Shown here one piece after another: positions 43,834 through 51,597 of a stretch of 64,000 nt of DNA (position 1 is the stretch's first letter; each line of letters begins with the position of its first letter). Both the position numbers and the translations under genes were made by a program. The stretch is from positions 496,001 through 560,000 of the forward strand of contig QZVU01000002.1 in the NCBI GenBank assembly GCA_003602285.1, written 5' to 3'. The stretch comes from Arthrobacter frigidicola. GTDB lineage: Bacteria > Actinomycetota > Actinomycetes > Actinomycetales > Micrococcaceae. The notes below the pieces were generated by a model. That model saw only the letters and a program-made list of their open reading frames with translations. It had not been told where the DNA came from and did no database searches.

Positions 43834-44712
43834 CTAGCGCAGGAGCAGGTCCCGGATGGCCTGGGCGATCTCTGCGGGGGTTTCCTCGGCCATGAAGTGC
43901 CCGGCCGGGGTGCTGAAGTGCTCAAGGTCCGGAGCCCAAGCCTTCCACAGGGCCGCGGCGTCGAATCCGAGCGCGGAGCCCCAGTCCTGCTGGATGACGG
44001 TCACCGGCATCCGGAGCGTGTTTCCGAAGTCGAGATCCGCCTGGTCATGGACGACGTCGATGCCGGCGGAGGCCCGGTAGTCGGCCACGATGGAGGGCAC
44101 CGCGTTGGCGCTGGCCCGGAGGTAGGCCGCCCGGACGTCCGCCGGGATGGCGCCGGAGTCCTTCGTCCACGCATCCAGGAAGTAGGAGAAGAACGTGTCG
44201 GCGCTGTTCGAGATCATCTCCTCGGCGAGACCCGGGGGCTGGGCCATGAGGTAGAGGTGGAACCCGACCGCAGCGGACTGCCCATGCAGCACGTTCCACA
44301 TATCGAGGGTCGGCAGGACGTCGAGGCTGGCAAAGTGCGTGACGGCGTCGGGATGGTCCATTGCGGTGCGGAAGCCGACGAGGGCTCCGCGGTCGTGCCC
44401 GGCGAGGGCGAACCTCTCATGGCCCAGCTCGGCGGCCAGGGCGACGACGTCCCGCCCCATCGTCCGTTTGGAATATACGTCCGGGCCGGTCTCGGCGGGC
44501 TTTCCGCTGTCGCCGTATCCGCGCAGGTCCGGGCAGATCACCGTATGGTCCTCGGCCAGGGCGGCGGCGACGTGCCGCCACATCAGGTGGGTTTGGGGGA
44601 AGCCGTGAAGCAGCACCACGGGGCTGCCCGAGCCGGCGACGGCGACGTTCAGCTGAACGCCGGCGGCCACTGTCACCTTTGAGTAGGTGAAGTTTTCAAT
44701 CGTGGGGGTCAT
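43834..44712 (-). CDS. alpha/beta hydrolase with Asp nucleophile (fluoroacetate dehalogenase / epoxide hydrolase-like)
   Basis: The 292-residue protein has HGFPQTHLMW, PDLRGYGDSGKP, the nucleophile motif AGHDRGALVGFR with Asp, and the catalytic His in PAGHFMAEETP. HGFPQ and GHDRG are the pattern of haloacetate dehalogenases, although the residues that decide halide binding cannot be judged here. No signal peptide. It diverges from a SARP-type regulator with three 7-bp direct repeats spaced by 11 bp in between, so it is the probable target gene. Confidence 0.9.
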   Translation of the reverse strand: MTPTIENFTYSKVTVAAGVQLNVAVAGSGSPVVLLHGFPQTHLMWRHVAAALAEDHTVICPDLRGYGDSGKPAETGPDVYSKRTMGRDVVALAAELGHERFALAGHDRGALVGFRTAMDHPDAVTHFASLDVLPTLDMWNVLHGQSAAVGFHLYLMAQPPGLAEEMISNSADTFFSYFLDAWTKDSGAIPADVRAAYLRASANAVPSIVADYRASAGIDVVHDQADLDFGNTLRMPVTVIQQDWGSALGFDAAALWKAWAPDLEHFSTPAGHFMAEETPAEIAQAIRDLLLR

Positions 44713-44753
44713 GGAGAAGTCCTCGGGTCGGGATCAGGGTGCAGCCCAAGGCT

Positions 44754-44782
44754 CGCACCGCCGACTCAACGGCTTCTCAACG
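44754..44782. promoter_or_regulatory. three SARP-type heptamer repeats
   Basis: CTCAACG occurs at 44765-44771 and 44776-44782, and CGCACCG (5 of 7 equal) at 44754-44760. The repeats have exactly 11-bp spacing (7 plus 4), the pattern bound by OmpR-like winged helices of SARP/AfsR regulators. Confidence 0.7.
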
Positions 44783-44845
44783 ACGTGCGGCGCCGGCGCG
44801 TGCGTCAGTCACACTTGATGGAGGCGTGTGGAAGGTGGTCCGGGC

Positions 44846-46819
44846 ATGGGTGTGACGATCGGCGTATTGGGGACGACGGCGGCCTGGGATGCGAACGGAG
44901 ACCCGATCCCGTTGGGCGGCCCCCGGCAGCGCGCCCTGCTGGCCCGGCTCGCCGCAGCGCGGGGGCGCCCCGTCGCGCTGGCGACGCTCGTCGAGGACCT
45001 CTGGGAGGATCCTCCGGCGAACGTCACCGGGGTGGTCCACACCTACATCGGCGGGCTGCGCCGGGCTCTCGAACCGGAGCGCCCCGCCCGGGGCAAGCCC
45101 CGGGTCGTCGTGTCGGCCGGTTCCGGGTACGCGCTGCAGTTGGATTCCTGCGAGGTCGACTCCATCCTGTTCGAAGACGCGCTGAGGCCGGGGGCCGGCG
45201 CCTCCGGACCGCCGCTGCCCGCCATCGAGGAGGCCCTGTCCCGCTGGCGCGGCCCCGCGTACGCCGACTTTGCCGACGAGCCGTGGTCCTTCGCCGAACG
45301 CAGAAGGCTCGGGGAACTCCGTCTCGGGGCGGTGGAGGCCCGTGCGGAGGAGCAGCTTCGGGCGGGGCAGGCAATGCATGCTGTGCCCGACCTCGAGGTC
45401 TTCGTGGAGGAACACCCCTGGCGGGAAGAGGGATGGCGTCTCCTTGCGCTCGCCCTCTACCGGTCGGGCCGCCAGCACGGAGCCCTTGAGGTGCTGCGGC
45501 GGGCCCGGGCCCTGCTGAATGACAAGCTGGGGTTGTCCCCGAATTCGGTGCTCCGCACGCTCGAGCACGACATCCTCCACCAGTCGCCCGCGCTCGATCT
45601 GGAGCCGATCCCCGCGGATGCACAGGAGCTGGTGTGGAACCGGACGCTGTCCGGCTACGGTCCGAACTCCGGAGTCGGCGCCAAGGGGCGGCTCCGCTCG
45701 ACGGTTGAGCTGCTGCGCCATCTTGCGATCACCGGCGGCGGCGGGCTTGAGACCGCGCGCAGGCAGCGCCTGGCGGCGGTGGTGGCGGCCGACGGGCTGG
45801 CGGACGTGGACCTGACCGCGAGAGTGATCGGCGCCTACGACGTCCCTGCCCTGTGGACGACATCCGACGATCCCGTCCAGGCTGCACACATCCTCGCCCT
45901 CACCGAGAAAACCCTCGCGGCGCTGCCCTCCGGAACGCACGGGACGCTCCGGGCAAGGCTGCTGACGACGATCGCCGTCGAATCCCGGGGACTGTCGGGA
46001 ACACGGGGGCGGCAGGCGGCGCAGGAAGCGCAAGAGCTGGCCCGCGGCCTGAATGACCCGGCGCTGCTGGGATTCGCCCTGAACGGGACCTTTCTTCAGT
46101 CGTTCTCCCGATCGGGGCTGGCCCCCGAGCGCGCGCGCCTCGGCTCTGAAATCCTGGAGCTCGCCCGACAGCACGATCTCCCGACCTACGAGCTGCTGGG
46201 CCACCTCATCCGGATGCAGGCAAGCGCCGCACTGGCGGACGTGGCCTCCGCCGATCACCACGCCGCAGAGGCCGACCGGCTGGCGGAGGAGTACGAATCG
46301 CCGCTGGTGGCGGTGTTCACCACCTGGTACCGCGCCCTGCGGATGGACCTGAGCGGCGGTGCGCCCACCGAGGTGGCGGCCGCCTACCGGGCGGCGGCGG
46401 GCCGACTGCGCGGCGCTGGCATGCCGGGGGTGGAGCGGGGCGCCCTGGCGCTGTCCCTGCTGTGCCTGCGCCTTCGGCACGGGCGGCCCGCGCCCACGGA
46501 GGAGGGGATCGACTGGGGCCCGTACCGGCCCTGGGCCGAACCCCTGGTCCTGCTGGCAAGGGGTTCGGTACAGGCAGCGCTTGCCGTCCTCCGCGGGGTT
46601 CCGGAGCCGGAGCCGACCCATCACCGGGAGACGCTCTGGTGCCTGATCGCCGAGGCGGCTCTTCAGCTTGGTGAGAAAGACGCCATGGGCAGGGCTTACA
46701 CGGAGCTGCTTCCCGCCGCCGCCGAATACGCAGGTGCCGGAAGCGGGTTCTGCAACCTCGGACCCGTCTCCGGTTTCCTGTCACGGCTTGAGGACCGGCT
46801 GGGCGGCCGGCCGGAGTAG
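44846..46819 (+). CDS. SARP/AfsR-type regulator with BTAD domain and helical-repeat C-terminus
   Basis: The 657-residue protein begins with an OmpR-like winged helix (LGGPRQRALLARLAAARGRPVALATLVEDLWEDPPANVTGVVHTYIGGLRRAL, residues 20-85) followed by a BTAD domain (residues 95-245, ending FVEEHPWREEGWRLLALALYRSGRQHGALEVLRRARALLNDKLGLSP). The remaining 400 residues are helical and TPR-like; no Walker A motif is seen, so the NB-ARC ATPase of AfsR is missing. ATG 44846 after GAAGG is preferred to GTG 44828. It likely activates the divergent hydrolase gene through the heptamer repeats. Confidence 0.9.
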   Translation: MGVTIGVLGTTAAWDANGDPIPLGGPRQRALLARLAAARGRPVALATLVEDLWEDPPANVTGVVHTYIGGLRRALEPERPARGKPRVVVSAGSGYALQLDSCEVDSILFEDALRPGAGASGPPLPAIEEALSRWRGPAYADFADEPWSFAERRRLGELRLGAVEARAEEQLRAGQAMHAVPDLEVFVEEHPWREEGWRLLALALYRSGRQHGALEVLRRARALLNDKLGLSPNSVLRTLEHDILHQSPALDLEPIPADAQELVWNRTLSGYGPNSGVGAKGRLRSTVELLRHLAITGGGGLETARRQRLAAVVAADGLADVDLTARVIGAYDVPALWTTSDDPVQAAHILALTEKTLAALPSGTHGTLRARLLTTIAVESRGLSGTRGRQAAQEAQELARGLNDPALLGFALNGTFLQSFSRSGLAPERARLGSEILELARQHDLPTYELLGHLIRMQASAALADVASADHHAAEADRLAEEYESPLVAVFTTWYRALRMDLSGGAPTEVAAAYRAAAGRLRGAGMPGVERGALALSLLCLRLRHGRPAPTEEGIDWGPYRPWAEPLVLLARGSVQAALAVLRGVPEPEPTHHRETLWCLIAEAALQLGEKDAMGRAYTELLPAAAEYAGAGSGFCNLGPVSGFLSRLEDRLGGRPE

Positions 46820-46883
46820 ACGGACGGGAAATTCATCCCTAAATCCACCCCGCGGTGCGCCCTTGTCCCGTAGGGTGGCGCCC

Positions 46884-47276
46884 ATGGAACTCCGCCTTGA
46901 GGTTGTCCAGGTGCCCGTCTCCGATGTGGACAGGGCCAAGGCCTTCTATATCGACGCCCTCGGCTTCGTGCTCGACCACGACGCCGAGCACATCCCCGGG
47001 ATGCGGGTCGTCCAGCTCACTCCGCCGGGATCGTCCTGCTCCATTGTGATCGGTACCGGGATGACCAGCATGGCCCCCGGAAGCCTTGAGGGGCTCCAGC
47101 TCGTGGTACCGGACATGGCGGCGGCGCGCTCCGAACTGGTCGGCCGCGGAGCCCCGATCAGTGAGCCGCAGGACCTTGGGGGCTTCCTGTTCGCCCATTT
47201 CGCCGATCCGGACGGCAACCGCTGGGTCCTCCAGGAGATTCCGCCGCGGGATGCCGGTGGTCCCACGCAGTCCTGA
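46884..47276 (+). CDS. VOC family protein
   Basis: The 130-residue protein starts MELRLEVVQVPVSDVDRAKAFYIDALGF and ends ADPDGNRWVLQEIP. It resembles the first VOC protein at 12291 (same opening and closing phrases) and may be a paralogue. A TAGGGT element lies 7 bases before ATG 46884, so the mRNA is probably leaderless. It ends one base before the stop of the convergent SDR gene. Activity unknown. Confidence 0.87.
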   Translation: MELRLEVVQVPVSDVDRAKAFYIDALGFVLDHDAEHIPGMRVVQLTPPGSSCSIVIGTGMTSMAPGSLEGLQLVVPDMAAARSELVGRGAPISEPQDLGGFLFAHFADPDGNRWVLQEIPPRDAGGPTQS

Positions 47277-47277
47277 G

Positions 47278-48123
47278 CTAGGTGGTGACGTCCTCGTGGT
47301 CCGTAGAAATGGACACTTCGCGCCAGAGCTCGACTTCTTCCCGGACATGATCGATCTTGGCCTCGACCGCACCAACGGTGTCGCGACCAAGAAGAAGCCG
47401 TAGCGGCGGCGTCTCGGCTCCGATGACGTCCACCATGGCCTTGGCTGCCTTCCTCGGGTCCCCCGGCTGGGAGTGGTTAACCTCCTCCGCCACCAGCCTC
47501 ATCCGGCCGGCAGGCCCCTCCCGGTAATCATCGATCACCTGCTCCTCGACGTGCAGGCTGCTGGAATCCAGGAAATCGGTCCGGAAATAGCCCGGTTCAA
47601 CCACCATGACGTGCACTCCAAGCGGTTCCAGTTCCTCATGGAGAGATTCCGAGAGGCCCTCGACCGCGAACTTGGTCGACGAATAGACACCCCAACCGGC
47701 GGATGACCGGAAACCGCCGATCGAACTGATATTGACGATCATCCCGGAACGCTGCCGCCGCAGCACCGGCGCAATGGCCCTGGTCACTGACAGTAGGCCG
47801 AAGACATTCGTCTCGTAGACGGCGCGAACCTCGAGGTCGCTGGCCTCCTCCACAGCACCGACAAGGCCGCGACCGGCATTGTTGATCAGCACGTCGACGC
47901 GGCCGAACGCGTCCACTGCCGCCTCGGCGGCGGTTCTGGCTGCAGCCTCATCGGTCACATCCAGCGACACGGCCAGCAGTTGATCCCCGGCATCGGGGAA
48001 AGTGTCAATAACGGCCTGCCGGTTGCGGGCCGTGGCGACTACCTGATGCCCGCGCGACAATGCCTCGCGAACCAACTCGGCGCCAAATCCCCGGGACGCT
48101 CCAGTAATGAAATACACGCTCAT
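47278..48123 (-). CDS. classical SDR oxidoreductase
   Basis: The 281-residue protein has TGASRGFG at residues 7-14, NNAGRG, the Ser in ISSIGGF and the pair YSSTK, so all catalytic residues are present. The pattern TNVFGLLSVTRAIAPVLRRQRSG and LGVHVMVVEPGYFRTDF match the oxidoreductase group that includes the protein at 53319. NADP is favoured by Arg in TGASRG. The start has AGAGAGG upstream. Probable aldehyde/ketone reductase. Confidence 0.93.
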   Translation of the reverse strand: MSVYFITGASRGFGAELVREALSRGHQVVATARNRQAVIDTFPDAGDQLLAVSLDVTDEAAARTAAEAAVDAFGRVDVLINNAGRGLVGAVEEASDLEVRAVYETNVFGLLSVTRAIAPVLRRQRSGMIVNISSIGGFRSSAGWGVYSSTKFAVEGLSESLHEELEPLGVHVMVVEPGYFRTDFLDSSSLHVEEQVIDDYREGPAGRMRLVAEEVNHSQPGDPRKAAKAMVDVIGAETPPLRLLLGRDTVGAVEAKIDHVREEVELWREVSISTDHEDVTT

Positions 48124-48492
48124 TTCAACCTCTCTGCCTGGTGCTGCTTGAGCAGGTCATTGCCCTTGCGGAGATGGCTTCCGATGCCTGCCGTCCATGG
48201 GAAGGGGTCGCCCGTGCGGCCGAATGAACTTCCATCCGTGCGCGTTGTGACAGCGACAGGATGAGCTGCCGACTCCAGTAGTGAGGCCCGGGTGCGGTCT
48301 GCGCTCGGGCATCAGAACCTGAATCCCGTCGTCGGGGCGGACATTTCGATTGACGAAACCAATGCATCGAGGTTATATGCGCGCCAATGCCGAGGGCCAT
48401 GATGACACCGAAGGTTACGGTCACCAGCAGCGACCTGGCGGGCGGCCGCTCCCCCTATGGTGCCGCCATGGTCAAGCGGCCGCGGGCGCCTG
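48124..48492. other. 369-bp gap between SDR and HxlR genes, possible gene remnant
   Basis: A minus-strand frame at 48300-48450 reads ARSLLVTVTFGVIMALGIGAH, a hydrophobic stretch like part of a membrane protein, without start, ribosome site or continuation. It may be a remnant. The rest contains nothing recognisable besides the SDR promoter. Confidence 0.3.
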
Positions 48493-48858
48493 TCAGTCCT
48501 TCAACCGGGGTTCCCAGCGCTCGGCCCACTGGACCAGCGGGTGCAGGATCCGGATCAGTTCCTCGCCCGCCGTCGACAGCCGGTAACGGATCTGCACAGG
48601 GGTGGTCGGAATGACCTCCCGCACAACGAGCCTGCGCTGTTCGAGTTCACGCAGGCGTGCAGCCAGCAGGCGGTCCGAGATGCGGTCGACGGAGTGTGCA
48701 ATATCCGAAAAACGGTTGGCTCCTCGGGCGAGCGCCAGCAGGATCGCCGCGTTCCACTTCTTTCCCGCCAGTTCCGCCGAGTGTTGAAAAATGCGGCAGG
48801 CCTCATCATCGATACGGGATGACTCATTTCGCAGGGACTGGTTAGGAACGGCCTTCAT
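48493..48858 (-). CDS. HxlR family transcriptional regulator
   Basis: The 121-residue protein has the HxlR winged helix: ELAGKKWNAAILLALARGANRFSDIAHSVDRISDRLLAARLRELEQRRLVVREV, followed by RYRLSTAGEEL. HxlR proteins react to electrophiles, often by a conserved Cys near the N-terminus; here Cys in DEACRIF precedes the helix-turn-helix and fits that role. An inverted repeat of the HxlR type lies directly upstream of ATG 48858. It diverges from the reductase/LLM operon and likely controls it. Confidence 0.9.
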   Translation of the reverse strand: MKAVPNQSLRNESSRIDDEACRIFQHSAELAGKKWNAAILLALARGANRFSDIAHSVDRISDRLLAARLRELEQRRLVVREVIPTTPVQIRYRLSTAGEELIRILHPLVQWAERWEPRLKD

Positions 48859-48859
48859 G

Positions 48860-48877
48860 CTTACTAATGGTAAGTAA
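48860..48877. promoter_or_regulatory. HxlR-type inverted repeat
   Basis: TTACT (48861-48865) and AGTAA (48873-48877) flank 7 bases, and CTTAC/GTAAG overlap them. The element touches the HxlR start codon and lies 80 bases upstream of the divergent reductase, where it can control both. Confidence 0.65.
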
Positions 48878-48957
48878 CGTACGGGTGGTTCGCAACCCGT
48901 CATGACGCTCCCCAGACTTGAATCAACAGCGGATTCGAGGTTTTGAGGAGGCGTGGC

Positions 48958-49608
48958 GTGAGCGTCATAGCGGTTTTGGGAGTGGGCCGGGTTGGTGCGG
49001 CGGTGGCGCGCACGGCCCTGCGGGGTGGTTACGACGTGCGGGTCGCCGGCTCCGGGGCGGCCGGGGATATTGCGCTGCTTGCGGAGATCGTCATTCCGGG
49101 TGCGCGTGCCATGACGGCGGAGGCTGCCGTGGAGGAGGCCGACATCGTCATTCTCGCGGTTCCACTGGGCAAGTACCGGACGGTGGACCCGGGTCCGCTG
49201 GCGGGCAAGGTCGTCGTCGACGCGATGAACTACTGGGCGCCGGTCGACGGCACGATCGCGGAGTTCGAGGACAGCCGCCGAACGAGCAGCGAAATCGTCG
49301 CCCGCCATCTCAGTGGTGCCCGGCTGGTGAAGACCCTCAACCACATCGGCTACCACGATCTCGAGGACCACCGCACGCCGCCCGGAACACCGGGCCGACG
49401 CGCGCTCGGCATCGCCAGCGACGACGAATACGCCGCCAGGACGGTGATGGACCTGATCGACCGCTTCGGATACGACCCCGTCTACGCCGGGCCGCTGAGT
49501 ACCGGGGCGGCGTTCCAACCCGGGACGGAAATCTTCAACGGCGCCTTCGCACGGGAGGCCTTCGAGCGTGAACTCGGGCACGCCAACGGCACCCGTCTCA
49601 GCGCATGA
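48958..49608 (+). CDS. NADPH:F420 reductase-like NAD(P)-binding protein
   Basis: The 216-residue protein starts at GTG 48958 after GAGGAG and has a Rossmann motif GVGRVGAAVARTAL. The central segment VILAVPLGKYRTVDPGPLAGKVVVDAMNYW matches the F420-dependent NADP reductase superfamily (Fno-like). KTLNHIGYHDLEDHRTPPG is typical of the bacterial subgroup. Many such proteins act without F420. It is followed by an LLM flavin enzyme, a family that can use F420 or FMN, 35 bases later. Confidence 0.85.
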   Translation: MSVIAVLGVGRVGAAVARTALRGGYDVRVAGSGAAGDIALLAEIVIPGARAMTAEAAVEEADIVILAVPLGKYRTVDPGPLAGKVVVDAMNYWAPVDGTIAEFEDSRRTSSEIVARHLSGARLVKTLNHIGYHDLEDHRTPPGTPGRRALGIASDDEYAARTVMDLIDRFGYDPVYAGPLSTGAAFQPGTEIFNGAFAREAFERELGHANGTRLSA

Positions 49609-49643
49609 CGCCAACCATCCCTTCTTCTGAAAAGAGACTTCCC

Positions 49644-50678
49644 ATGGAAATCGGTGCCTACAGCTTCGGTGACACCCAGCGAAACCCCGATGGCACACAG
49701 CGGTCGACGACGGAGGCCATCCAGAACCTCTTCGACGCAATCGTGGTCGCGGACCAGGCCGGACTCGATTACTTCGCTGTGGGTGAGCACCACACGCTGG
49801 AAATGCCCGCCTCCTCCCCAGGGGCACTCATCGCCGCAGCGGCGGCCGCAACCACACAGATCCGTCTTGGCTCGGGTGTGAGCGTGATCAGCACCGATGA
49901 CCCGGTGCGGGTGTTTCAACAGTTCGCGACGGCCGATGCTATCTCGGGCGGCAGGGTCGAGATCACGGCGGGCCGCGGCTCTTCCGTGGAGTCCTACCCA
50001 CTCTTCGGTTACGACCTGCAGGACTACGACCGCCTCTACGAGGACAAGCTCGAACTGCTCCTCCGGATCAACGAGAACGAATCGGTGACCTGGCGGGGCG
50101 CCGGGCGTCCCGCGCTCGATAACCTCCTCGTCGTTCCGCGGCCGGTCGCGGGAAGCATGCCGATCTGGATTGGAACCGGAGGCAACGCGCCCTCATCGGT
50201 GCGGGCCGGGCGCCTCGGACTGCCTGTCAGTTACGGGATTATCGGCGGCGCTCCCCACCGCTTCGCGCCCCTGGCCGAGCTCTACCGGCGGACGGCCCAG
50301 CAGTACGGCCACTCGGGTCCGAGCATCAAGGTCTCTGTTGCGGCCCTGGGCCTCGTCGCCCCAACCAAGAAGGAAGCACTGGAGCGCTTCTACCCGAGCT
50401 GGAGGAACATGAGTATCCAGGCCGGCAAGACCCGGGGCTGGCCCGCGCCGGACGACGGGGCATACCTGGCCCAGGCACACGCGCCCGGGGCCTACTACGT
50501 GGGGGATCCGGACGATGTCGCCGAGCGCATCGTCCACCTGCACGGGTACATGGGACACGTCCGCCACTTCCTTCAAATGGACATCGGCAGCCTCCCCCAG
50601 GACCACTTCCTGGAATCCCTGACCCTCCTCGCGACGGAGGTCAAGCCCCGGGTAGAGCGGCTTCTGTCCCGCCTCTGA
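49644..50678 (+). CDS. LLM class flavin-dependent oxidoreductase (luciferase-like)
   Basis: The 344-residue protein has the bacterial luciferase-like barrel: GLDYFAVGEHHTLEMPASSPGALIAAAAAATTQIRLGSGVSVIS, GGRVEITAGRGSSVESYPLFGYD, and a C-terminal GDPDDVAERIVHLHGYMGH. FMN or F420 is the usual cofactor; the presence of a neighbouring F420-reductase-like gene favours a reduced-flavin donor. AAAGAG precedes ATG 49644; a start at 49605 that overlaps the previous gene is possible. It probably acts as a monooxygenase on a small hydrophobic compound. Confidence 0.9.
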   Translation: MEIGAYSFGDTQRNPDGTQRSTTEAIQNLFDAIVVADQAGLDYFAVGEHHTLEMPASSPGALIAAAAAATTQIRLGSGVSVISTDDPVRVFQQFATADAISGGRVEITAGRGSSVESYPLFGYDLQDYDRLYEDKLELLLRINENESVTWRGAGRPALDNLLVVPRPVAGSMPIWIGTGGNAPSSVRAGRLGLPVSYGIIGGAPHRFAPLAELYRRTAQQYGHSGPSIKVSVAALGLVAPTKKEALERFYPSWRNMSIQAGKTRGWPAPDDGAYLAQAHAPGAYYVGDPDDVAERIVHLHGYMGHVRHFLQMDIGSLPQDHFLESLTLLATEVKPRVERLLSRL

Positions 50679-50768
50679 ACCCGCAGCGGCGCCCGGTTGA
50701 TATTCTCCGCTGAGGACACGGAGGCCACGGCCTTTTGGATTCACAGCTGGGAAGTGGAGGAGTGGCAC

Positions 50769-51524
50769 ATGCCGATGTGGCTGCAGGCCCTGGGATGGGG
50801 AACCCTCGCCGGCGGGGCCCTCGTGCTCGGCTCCGCGATCGCTTGGCTGTGGACGGTGCCCGCCAGGGTCGTCTCCACCGTCATGGCTTTCGGCGCCGGG
50901 GTGTTGATCTCGGCGCTGGCCTTCGAACTGGTCCAGGAAGCGGTTGACGGCGGCGGGCTGCCGGCGACGGTCTTCGGTTTCCTCGCCGGAGCGCTGATCT
51001 TCGTCGGCTCGAACATCCTCCTCTCCCGGGCAGGCGCCAGGCACCGGAAACGGTCGGGGAACATGCAGCCGTCGGAGAAAGACGCGCCGGGCAGCGGAAC
51101 GGCGATCGCCGTCGGTGCCCTGATCGACGGCGTTCCGGAATCCGTGGTCCTCGGCGTGGGATTTGTCGCGTCCGGGACCGTCAGTCCGGCGATGCTCGCG
51201 GCGGTGTTCATCTCCAATCTCCCGGAAGGCCTCTCCAGCGCGGCCGGCATGAAGCGGGCGGGCCGCGGGCCCGGGTACGTCTTCGGAGTGTGGACCACCA
51301 TCGCCGTGCTGTGCGGGATCGCCTCACTGGCCGGATACGCGATCCTCCAAAACGCCCCGGCCGGGCTGATCGCCTTCATCACGGCCATCGCTGCGGGGGG
51401 CATCCTGGCGATGCTGGCGGACACCATGATCCCCGAGGCCTTCGAGGAACATCACAACCTCACCGGCCTCACGGCGTCCGTCGGGTTCCTTGTCTCCTTC
51501 ACCATCCACGAGGTTGGCGGCTGA
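50769..51524 (+). CDS. ZIP family metal transporter
   Basis: The 251-residue protein has eight membrane segments and the ZIP metal-site helices: GALIDGVPESVVLGVGF (Asp and Glu in the usual His-Asn-x-Pro-Glu place) and FISNLPEGLSSAAGM. A short charged loop (SRAGARHRKRSGNM) lies between segments 3 and 4. It imports divalent metals such as zinc. AGTGGAGGAG lies upstream of ATG 50769. It follows the LLM gene by 90 bases and may be a separate unit. Confidence 0.9.
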   Translation: MPMWLQALGWGTLAGGALVLGSAIAWLWTVPARVVSTVMAFGAGVLISALAFELVQEAVDGGGLPATVFGFLAGALIFVGSNILLSRAGARHRKRSGNMQPSEKDAPGSGTAIAVGALIDGVPESVVLGVGFVASGTVSPAMLAAVFISNLPEGLSSAAGMKRAGRGPGYVFGVWTTIAVLCGIASLAGYAILQNAPAGLIAFITAIAAGGILAMLADTMIPEAFEEHHNLTGLTASVGFLVSFTIHEVGG

Positions 51525-51597
51525 GCGGACGGCGGGGCGGGCTCGTCGCCGATTGACCAAGCGCTGGGGCGCGGTCGCGGAAGCGTAGGCTCGAATC

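Noticed and set aside
44777-46624. Minus-strand open frame of about 615 codons opposite the SARP-type gene
   Set aside because: Low-complexity Arg/Pro/Gly-rich translation without motifs; the plus-strand winged helix and BTAD domain are unmistakable.
48859-49827. Extension of the HxlR frame upstream of its start
   Set aside because: It runs antisense through the reductase gene and has no family sequence; the normal HxlR length is obtained from ATG 48858.
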